Positions 1-4,312 of a stretch of DNA of 9,031 nucleotides are shown here, in pieces (the first letter of the stretch is position 1; each line of letters starts with the position of its first letter). The position numbers and the translations under genes are program-made. The notes below the pieces were generated by a model. The model did not search any database, was not told the DNA's origin, and saw only the letters and a list, made by a program, of their open reading frames with translations. Source of the stretch: Planctomycetes bacterium RIFCSPHIGHO2_12_FULL_52_36 (lineage in GTDB: Bacteria > Planctomycetota > Brocadiia > Brocadiales > Bathyanammoxibiaceae); assembly GCA_001828545.1 (NCBI GenBank), contig MHYW01000029.1, positions 1 through 9,031 on the forward strand, read 5' to 3'.

Positions 1-306
1 CCTGGCCACCTCCTCCCCTATCTTGCCGGCTAATAGTATTATGGCTATGGCCAGCAAGATGTGGTTGGCCGGGTCTGTATGCCAGATTTTCCAGAGGGGC
101 CTTACTATCTCCACCACCTGCCCAGGGGTCTCCAGTGGGACATCCACCATTTCAGGGGCCCTTAGGCCACTAATCAGTTCTTCGGGATTCCCCTCCACTA
201 CGCTACCATACACCTCTTGGGTGGTATAAAGGGGTCCTTCCTTACCCCTCCGGCTAAGGAGACCTTTAAGGTCTATAGAACCCAATGAGAGTGAAAGGCT
301 ACTCAT
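1..306 (-). CDS. CPA2-family cation/proton antiporter, 5' part only, with long N-terminal extension
   Basis: The first 102 codons of a gene that runs off the low-coordinate edge. Residues 76-102 (HTDPANHILLAIAIILLAGK, then IGEEVAR) match the N-terminus of the neighbouring antiporters, for example TDSTNILFAIAIILATAKIG in the gene at 567-1781, so this is a further member of the tandem array and the visible helix is TM1. It differs in having about 80 residues before TM1, where the neighbours have about 10. This part is mostly polar and acidic, with no CxxCH and no clear signal peptide, and I do not recognise it. The ATG at 304-306 is preceded by AGAAGGA at 318-324 and overlaps the TGA of the upstream antiporter remnant as ATGA, which supports this start and translational coupling. 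The transport-site residues lie outside the window, so activity cannot be judged. Confidence 0.8.
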   Translation of the reverse strand, partial: MSSLSLSLGSIDLKGLLSRRGKEGPLYTTQEVYGSVVEGNPEELISGLRAPEMVDVPLETPGQVVEIVRPLWKIWHTDPANHILLAIAIILLAGKIGEEVAR

Positions 307-408
307 ATCTCATTTTTTCCTTCTTGACTACGAAAGACCTCAAAATCTTCAGGCGCGTACAAAAGCCTCTTCAAGACAGGCGGGCCAAAAAGGCTGGTAA
401 AAACCGTT

Positions 409-543
409 ATGAGACCTCTGAAAAACATGCGCAGTATCATTCTGAGGGAGCGAAGCGACCGAAGAATCTCAGCTAAATAACGAGATTCTTCGCTTCGCTC
501 AGAATGACAGGACGTATCATTGAGACTTTTTCAGAGCCCTCAT
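409..543. mobile_element. MITE-like palindromic element inside the antiporter remnant
   Basis: The two ends form an imperfect terminal inverted repeat: 409-425 reads ATGAGACCTCTGAAAAA, and 527-543 on the opposite strand reads ATGAGGGCTCTGAAAAA (15 of 17 identical). Inside is a second, larger palindrome (438-506). No open reading frame of note is present, so any movement would have needed a transposase encoded elsewhere. The boundaries are supported independently because removing 408-543 restores the antiporter reading frame at the correct length. The target duplication is unclear: the flanks could be TT/TT or a decayed TA/TT, and the latter would suit an IS630/Tc1-type mechanism. Confidence 0.65.
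438..509. repeat. Palindromic repeat, copy 1 (TGAGCGAAGCGAAGAATCTC family)
   Basis: The left arm at 438-470 pairs with the right arm at 482-506 around the loop AGCTAAATAAC (471-481). The left arm carries two 4-base insertions (GGAG and ACCG) relative to the right arm. Bases 458-509 (52 nt) are identical to 8246-8297. It would form a long hairpin in transcripts from either strand. Confidence 0.85.
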
Positions 544-566
544 TGTAATAATTATAGCCGAGGAGG

Positions 567-1781
567 TCAGGTGGTCAAGGACTTTCGCCTCAAAAGGAGG
601 GCCTTCAAAAGATAAGGGCTAGCCAGGGAAGTAAGTACCACCATGACCACTATTGAAGAGTAAAGGGCGTCGTTCAAGACCCCCATATTTTTTCCTATTG
701 TGGCAGTAATCAGGCCCACCTCCAGCCTGGGTATCATCGCCACACCTATAGCCAGACGGTTTACCCCCTTTTCCACTACGCAGACACTGCAAAACAGCTT
801 ACCCAGGACTGCAGCCACAGTAATGCCCAACCCCACAAGGACTATCTTCAGATTAAAAAAGCTCTCAATGTGCACCTCTGCACCTACCTTCACAAAAAAT
901 ATTGGTATCAGGGTCCAACCAGCAACCCCTACAAACCACTCCAGCCCCTGCTCTTTATATTCAAAATCCCTCAACCTTACTTTCTGCAATAACAACCCTG
1001 CCACGAAGGCGCCCAACACTGTGTTGAGACCAACGGACTCTGCCAGGAGGGCCAGCCCCAGGCAGACAATAATTATCACTGGTATCTTCAGGCTCTCGGC
1101 AAGTTTTTTCGTGACAAAATCCCCAAAGAGCAGGTTATATTTGAGACCAACCGCCCCAACTACTAAGAAGAACAAAACGGAAACGATAAGAGTAACCACC
1201 AGACCCTGGTAAACCTCCCCCTTAACGGCTATCCCACTGACCACACCCAACAACATCAGGGTAATCACGTCATCCGCCATAGCGGCACCTATAATTATCC
1301 TCCCCTCTGTGGTCTCCAGCATCTTCAGTTCATCCAGAACCCTGAGCTTAACCGCCATGCTTGTAGCACAAAGGGAAACTGCAAGAAAGAGTTTGGTCGC
1401 AATGGGGGCTTCTGGAAGTAGCACCAGGCCCACCAAGAACCCTAGCACGAGGGGGGCAAATATACCGCCTACGGCTACAAGAAAAGAGGAAATCCCTACC
1501 CTCATTAGGGCCCTGAGGTCGGTATGCAGACCTACTTTTACGAGGAGGACTATTGCCCCAAGCTCCGCAAAGAGTCTCAGGATATCCATCTCGCGGAGAA
1601 AATCAAAAAACTCCCCTCCGCTTAACAGCCAAAAATTGCCGAGAAAGATGCCCATAATTAATTCGCCGGTTATACCAGGGTCACCTAATTTTTTGGCTAC
1701 GATTTCCCCTATTTTTGCAGTCGCAAGTATTATGGCAATTGCAAACAGGATGTTAGTAGAGTCAGTGGGCATATTATGCAC
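567..1781 (-). CDS. CPA2-family cation/proton antiporter B, Asp-Asp site intact
   Basis: A 404-residue, very hydrophobic protein with about 12 predicted membrane segments, the usual size for the membrane domain of CPA2 (KefB/NapA-like) exchangers. It has no TrkA-N/RCK domain. Visible family features are GxxGELIMGIFLGN near 37-49, FAELGAIVLLVKVGLHTD at 71-88, TSMAVKLRVL at 140-149, the Asp-Asp pair D170-D171 in GAAMADDVITL, PIFFVKVG at 293-300 and MIPRLEVGLITATIG at 349-363. The Asp pair is the ion-binding site of known relatives, so Na+ (or K+)/H+ exchange across the inner membrane is likely. The ion cannot be read from sequence. The start is a GTG at 1779-1781, with GAAGG about 10 bases upstream. 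It overlaps the end of the upstream antiporter by 8 bases. An in-frame ATG at 1770-1772, one base after the upstream stop, is the alternative. Confidence 0.9.
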   Translation of the reverse strand: MHNMPTDSTNILFAIAIILATAKIGEIVAKKLGDPGITGELIMGIFLGNFWLLSGGEFFDFLREMDILRLFAELGAIVLLVKVGLHTDLRALMRVGISSFLVAVGGIFAPLVLGFLVGLVLLPEAPIATKLFLAVSLCATSMAVKLRVLDELKMLETTEGRIIIGAAMADDVITLMLLGVVSGIAVKGEVYQGLVVTLIVSVLFFLVVGAVGLKYNLLFGDFVTKKLAESLKIPVIIIVCLGLALLAESVGLNTVLGAFVAGLLLQKVRLRDFEYKEQGLEWFVGVAGWTLIPIFFVKVGAEVHIESFFNLKIVLVGLGITVAAVLGKLFCSVCVVEKGVNRLAIGVAMIPRLEVGLITATIGKNMGVLNDALYSSIVVMVVLTSLASPYLLKALLLRRKSLTT

Positions 1782-2976
1782 TACGCAAAAGCCTTCTCAA
1801 GAAAGGCAGACTGAAGAGGCTGGTAAGAACCGTCATTATTATTATAGCGGAATAGGCCAGGGGGTCCAAAACCCTTGCAGTCAGACCCATGCTGGCCACA
1901 ATCAGGGCCATCTCTGCCCTGGGTATCATCCCTACCCCCACCAATAGGCGATTTATACCCTTTTCCCTCACCCCAAGACCTGCGATAAGCTTCCCAAGGA
2001 CCGCTACTATTGTAATTGCTACACCTGCCAGGACTGCCTCCTTGTCCATAAAGTTCTCCAGTCTTACCCTGGTACCCAAAAAGACAAAAAAGACAGGGAC
2101 AAGGCTTAAATAGGCAGGCCTCATTAACTCCTCCATGCCCCATTCTGCACCCTCGGGATCCCTTGCACGCACATCACGCACAAGCAAGCCTGCCCCAAAG
2201 GCCCCTACTATGGGGGATATCCCAATAGCCCCGGCCAGGTATGCTAGAAAAAAACAAGTTGTCACCACAGCAACAACCTTCACACTTTCTGGAAGCCTCT
2301 TTGTTACAAAGTCCCCTAACCACCGGCCGTATCTCAGACTCACAACCCCTATAGAAAGGAGAAATAGCGTAGCCAATCCTCCGGATTTTAATGCGCCAGT
2401 AGCAAGAAAGTGGCCTGATTGGATAATTCCACCTAACACGCCCACTAGAAGAAAGATAAATATGGCATCCAGTAGTGTGGCCGCTATCACTATCCTGGCC
2501 TCGCAAGTATCAAGCTTCCCTGCCTCCATAAATACGCGAATAGCTATCCCTGCACTATTTACGCAAAGGGCGGCTACCATAAAGAGCTTGGTATACACTG
2601 AGGCATCGGGAATTATCATCTGACAGGTTAAAAACCCCAGCCCCGCTGGGGCTATAATGCCCAGCGCGGCCACCATCAATGAAGACATGCCCACCTTTAT
2701 CATTGCCCTCATGTCTGTATGCAAGCCCACAGACAAAAGGAGGATAATGGCCCCTACATCCCCCAAGACCCTCAGAAAGGGCATCTCCCAGATTAAATTA
2801 AAGAATTGCCACCCACCGAAGAGGTCTAAATTGCCCAAAAATATCCCCATAGACAATTCACCCAGCACCTCTGGCAGTCCAAACCTCTTAGCGAAAGCCT
2901 CTCCAAGGGTGGCAGCAGCAAGAACAATGATTACCCCCAATAAAATACTACAAGTGTCCACCTGAGGTTCAGCCAT
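1774..2976 (-). CDS. CPA2-family antiporter homologue A with altered transport site
   Basis: A 400-residue polytopic membrane protein, collinear over its whole length with the antiporter at 567-1781 and clearly its paralogue. Shared blocks include VLGELSMGIFLGN (37-49), LLSVGLHTDMRAM (80-92), LGDFVTKRLPES (220-231), PVFFVFLG (294-301) and MIPRAEMALIVASMG (350-364). The key difference is at the transport site: the paralogue's D170-D171 is here D170-A171 (ATLLDAIFIF; codons GAT GCC). The preceding TS is NS (N140-S141), and the Lys in FFVKVG is Phe. These changes could mean a different ion, a different stoichiometry or a non-transporting partner subunit. The ATG at 2974-2976 lies 16 bases after the usp stop and has no good Shine-Dalgarno sequence, so coupling to usp is likely. 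Family assignment is firm; ordinary Na+/H+ exchange is doubtful. Confidence 0.9.
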   Translation of the reverse strand: MAEPQVDTCSILLGVIIVLAAATLGEAFAKRFGLPEVLGELSMGIFLGNLDLFGGWQFFNLIWEMPFLRVLGDVGAIILLLSVGLHTDMRAMIKVGMSSLMVAALGIIAPAGLGFLTCQMIIPDASVYTKLFMVAALCVNSAGIAIRVFMEAGKLDTCEARIVIAATLLDAIFIFLLVGVLGGIIQSGHFLATGALKSGGLATLFLLSIGVVSLRYGRWLGDFVTKRLPESVKVVAVVTTCFFLAYLAGAIGISPIVGAFGAGLLVRDVRARDPEGAEWGMEELMRPAYLSLVPVFFVFLGTRVRLENFMDKEAVLAGVAITIVAVLGKLIAGLGVREKGINRLLVGVGMIPRAEMALIVASMGLTARVLDPLAYSAIIIMTVLTSLFSLPFLRRLLRSA

Positions 2977-2992
2977 GATTCAGAAGGAAGGG

Positions 2993-3451
2993 CTACGGGG
3001 AGACAAACTCTAGCTCTGGATGCCTGACAATCAGCACGGGACAAGGGGCCTTCCTTGCCACATTTTCTGCCGTACTACCAAACATGGCATGTTGTAACCC
3101 CGTGCGGCCATGGGTAGCAATAGTTATAAGGTCCACGTTGCGCTTCCTGGCCTCCTTGATAATCTCAAGAAAGGGTACCCCCCTGACTATGACGTTTTGT
3201 ACCTTTATCTTCTCCATAAATCGCTTGGGGATGAGCCTGGAAATCTTCGCCCTGGCCGTCTTCTCCATCTCATCATAAAGGGCACCCGCTGAGGCCTCCA
3301 TCTCCGGGGGTAGATTCAACTGAGGCACCACGTGAAGCACAATAAGCTGGGCCTTGTACTCCGTGGCAAGCGACAGGGCATACATCAGGGCGTGCTGGGC
3401 ACACTCAGAAAAATCTGTAGGAATAAGTATCTTTTCAATCTTTATTGACAT
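2993..3451 (-). CDS. Universal stress protein, UspA family
   Basis: A 152-residue single-domain Usp, the normal length for the family. It shows the N-terminal strand ILIPTDFSE (8-16) with the conserved Asp13, IVLHVVP (37-43), GVPFLEIIKEA (91-101) and the nucleotide-binding loop ATHG-x9-GS (112-126), close to the G-x2-G-x9-G-S/T motif of ATP-binding Usps but with Ala in place of the first Gly. It ends in the usual PCPVLIVR. It is a soluble cytoplasmic protein that probably binds ATP or another nucleotide. Usp domains are often fused to or encoded beside CPA2 antiporters, and here it is the first gene of the antiporter run, so it may regulate those transporters. A GGAGGGGAG sequence lies 8-16 bases before the ATG at 3449-3451. 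One arm of a 12-bp inverted repeat ends right at that ATG, which hints at translational or transcriptional control. Confidence 0.9.
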   Translation of the reverse strand: MSIKIEKILIPTDFSECAQHALMYALSLATEYKAQLIVLHVVPQLNLPPEMEASAGALYDEMEKTARAKISRLIPKRFMEKIKVQNVIVRGVPFLEIIKEARKRNVDLITIATHGRTGLQHAMFGSTAENVARKAPCPVLIVRHPELEFVSP

Positions 3452-3518
3452 CCTGAGACTCCCCTCCGTTAAATTTGCTCTTTAAAAGAGGCATTCTACA
3501 ACAAAAGGGAGTCTCAGG
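3452..3518. promoter_or_regulatory. 12-bp perfect inverted repeat in the usp leader
   Basis: CCTGAGACTCCC at 3452-3463 and GGGAGTCTCAGG at 3507-3518 are exact reverse complements separated by 43 bp. On the minus (coding) strand the second arm reads GGGAGTCTCAGG and ends immediately before the usp ATG, overlapping the ribosome-binding region. If both arms are transcribed they could pair and block initiation; otherwise they could be two operator half-sites. A smaller palindrome, CTCTTTAAAAGAG (3478-3490), lies between them. Confidence 0.55.
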
Positions 3519-3522
3519 GCAA
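3493..3522 (-). promoter_or_regulatory. Candidate sigma70-type promoter for usp and the antiporters
   Basis: Minus strand: TTGCCC (3522-3517), an 18-bp spacer and TAGAAT (3498-3493). This matches 4/6 and 5/6 of the consensus and sits about 45 bases before the usp ATG. It would start transcription near 3486, giving a leader of about 35 bases. One arm of the 12-bp inverted repeat falls in its spacer. The call rests on motif matching only. Confidence 0.35.
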
Positions 3523-3537
3523 AGGCTTTTTGGGAAT

Positions 3538-3698
3538 GTAGGGGCAGGTCTCGCACCTGCCCTGCACCAGAACGGTACAGGGCCTGCCCAATTTCCAGGG
3601 CAATCCGCCTCAAGCGGAGAAGGGCAGGCCAGGGCAGGGCGTAGGGGCGTATTGCCGTGCCTAAGGCAGATTCGCCGTGGCGAACAATACGCCCCTAC
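3538..3698. repeat. Nested palindromic repeat cluster bounded by GTAGGGGC/GCCCCTAC
   Basis: This non-coding stretch is packed with hairpins: GGGCAGGT/ACCTGCCC at 3542-3562, GGCCTGCCC/GGGCAGGCC at 3581-3589 and 3622-3630, TCCGC/GCGGA around 3605-3619, and GTAGGGGCGTATTG/CAATACGCCCCTAC at 3641-3654 and 3685-3698 (14 bp, perfect), with TTCGCC-GT-GGCGAA nested inside the last. The outer 8-mers at 3538-3545 and 3691-3698 are inverted copies. It looks like one or two adjacent small non-autonomous repeat elements. The plus-strand open frame that crosses it is not credible as a gene. Confidence 0.65.
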
Positions 3699-3722
3699 AA
3701 CTGGTACGTTTTCCTTCTGCTA

Positions 3723-3743
3723 GTTCAATCTTTCAGATTGAAC
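3723..3743. repeat. Hairpin, 9-bp stem with 3-base loop; weak terminator candidate
   Basis: GTTCAATCT (3723-3731), loop TTC, AGATTGAAC (3735-3743), perfectly paired. It lies about 125 bases downstream of the cytochrome operon's last stop codon on the minus strand. No T-run follows on either strand, so rho-independent termination here is uncertain. Confidence 0.4.
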
Positions 3744-3780
3744 CATCGGGCGGGAGTTGAACCAGCGGGACGACTGAATT

Positions 3781-3822
3781 GGAAATTTCAAAATTTAAAA
3801 TTTACAATTTACAATGTATTTT
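3781..3822. repeat. AT-rich tract with repeated AATTT units
   Basis: About 42 bases are almost all A/T, with recurring AAATTT, AAAATTT and ACAATTTACAAT units. The tract sits in the gap between the cytochrome operon and usp, next to the C-run array. It may be bent or easily melted DNA. No function can be assigned. Confidence 0.5.
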
Positions 3823-3825
3823 ATT

Positions 3826-3862
3826 CCTACCCCCTACCCCCTACCCCCTACTCCCTATCCCC
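3826..3862 (-). repeat. TAGGGGG tandem heptamers; canonical G-quadruplex motif on the transcribed strand
   Basis: C-runs on the plus strand at 3830-3834, 3837-3841, 3844-3848, 3853-3855 and 3859-3862 correspond, on the minus strand, to five G-runs of 3-5 bases with loops of 2-4 bases. The array begins 5 bases after the TAA of the monohaem cytochrome gene, so it would be the first part of the 3' untranslated region of that operon's mRNA. Confidence 0.75.
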
Positions 3863-3867
3863 TGTCT

Positions 3868-4311
3868 TTAGAGGGTATGGAGATAGGCAACAAGTGACCT
3901 CGTGTGCTCTTCCCCAAGGGTCTTTCCCCAGGGTGGGCACAAGGGTGTACCCCCTACGCTGGCTGAGCCATTTGAAATAACGTTAAAGAGGTGTTCGTCC
4001 CCCTTCTTCTTGACCGCGGCAAGGTCGGCTGGTCTCGGGTTCAGGTTGAATGCATTAAAGCCATCACCAGCCCCCCTCTCCCCATGACACACCATGCAAT
4101 ACGCCTCGTAGTACTGTTTACCTACTAACTCTACGTTGCTCAGCCCATTAGCTGTCTTTTCCAGGGCACTCCTCAAGGGGTCTGGGTGTTCCTCTGGCAG
4201 TGCGGCCCTCTTTATCTCTACCGGGGAAAAGACCTTCATCCCCCATAGGAAGGCACCTATGGATATTACAAAGGTCACGGACAAAAAGACCACCATAGGG
4301 ATTATGGACAT
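3868..4311 (-). CDS. Membrane-anchored monohaem cytochrome c lacking an axial Met
   Basis: A 147-residue protein with an N-terminal membrane anchor (about residues 4-24, IIPMVVFLSVTFVISIGAFL) and one class I cytochrome c domain. The haem site is CMVCH at 72-76, and the C-terminus EEHTRSLVAYLHTL is the usual last helix. Class I proteins normally have a Met in the segment before that helix (often MPPWG or MPAFG). Here it is LCPPWGKTLG, with Cys125 in that place, and there is no Met anywhere after the haem motif. The distal ligand is therefore Cys, His or absent. The ATG at 4309-4311 is chosen because AAGGAGG (4317-4323) sits 5 bases before it. An upstream in-frame TTG at 4332 would overlap the octahaem gene and has no such site. 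The ATG follows the octahaem gene's stop by one base. Likely role: electron exit from the bc-type complex to a periplasmic acceptor. Confidence 0.88.
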   Translation of the reverse strand: MSIIPMVVFLSVTFVISIGAFLWGMKVFSPVEIKRAALPEEHPDPLRSALEKTANGLSNVELVGKQYYEAYCMVCHGERGAGDGFNAFNLNPRPADLAAVKKKGDEHLFNVISNGSASVGGTPLCPPWGKTLGEEHTRSLVAYLHTL

Positions 4312-4312
4312 C

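Larger units (their letters stand above)
303..566 (-). pseudogene. C-terminal remnant of another CPA2 antiporter, interrupted by a palindromic element
   Basis: Read on the minus strand, 566-544 encodes SSAIIIT. After the inserted element, 407-303 encodes TVFTSLFGPPVLKRLL and then YAPEDFEVFRSQEGKNEI and a TGA stop. Joined across the insert, SAIIIT+TVFTSLFGPPVLKRLL aligns without a gap to the C-terminus of the intact antiporter at 1774-2976 (SAIIIMTVLTSLFSLPFLRR). The rest of the gene is missing: the remnant begins directly after the stop codon of the antiporter at 567-1781. Its TGA (303-305) overlaps the ATG of the next gene, the arrangement expected of an intact cistron in this array. I infer an extra antiporter that lost nearly all its sequence, by deletion or recombination between paralogues, and took an insertion in what was left. 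It cannot make a functional protein. Confidence 0.75.

Noticed and set aside
285..476. Plus-strand open frame of 63 codons
   Set aside because: It crosses the antiporter remnant and half of the palindromic element, and both have better explanations on the other strand.
438..509. Possible CRISPR repeat
   Set aside because: There are only two copies in the window, 7.8 kb apart, with no spacers and no cas genes. The palindromic form fits a dispersed repeat.
700..1212. 170-codon open frame on the plus strand
   Set aside because: Antisense shadow of the antiporter at 567-1781.
1309..1947. 212-codon open frame on the plus strand
   Set aside because: It is antisense to the junction of two antiporter genes, with a Ser/Thr/Arg-rich shadow composition and no ribosome-binding context.
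3475..3723. Small plus-strand open frame with GAGLAPA-like peptide
   Set aside because: It runs through the palindromic repeat cluster. Such peptides are typical of repeats read in an open frame, and no conserved domain is visible.
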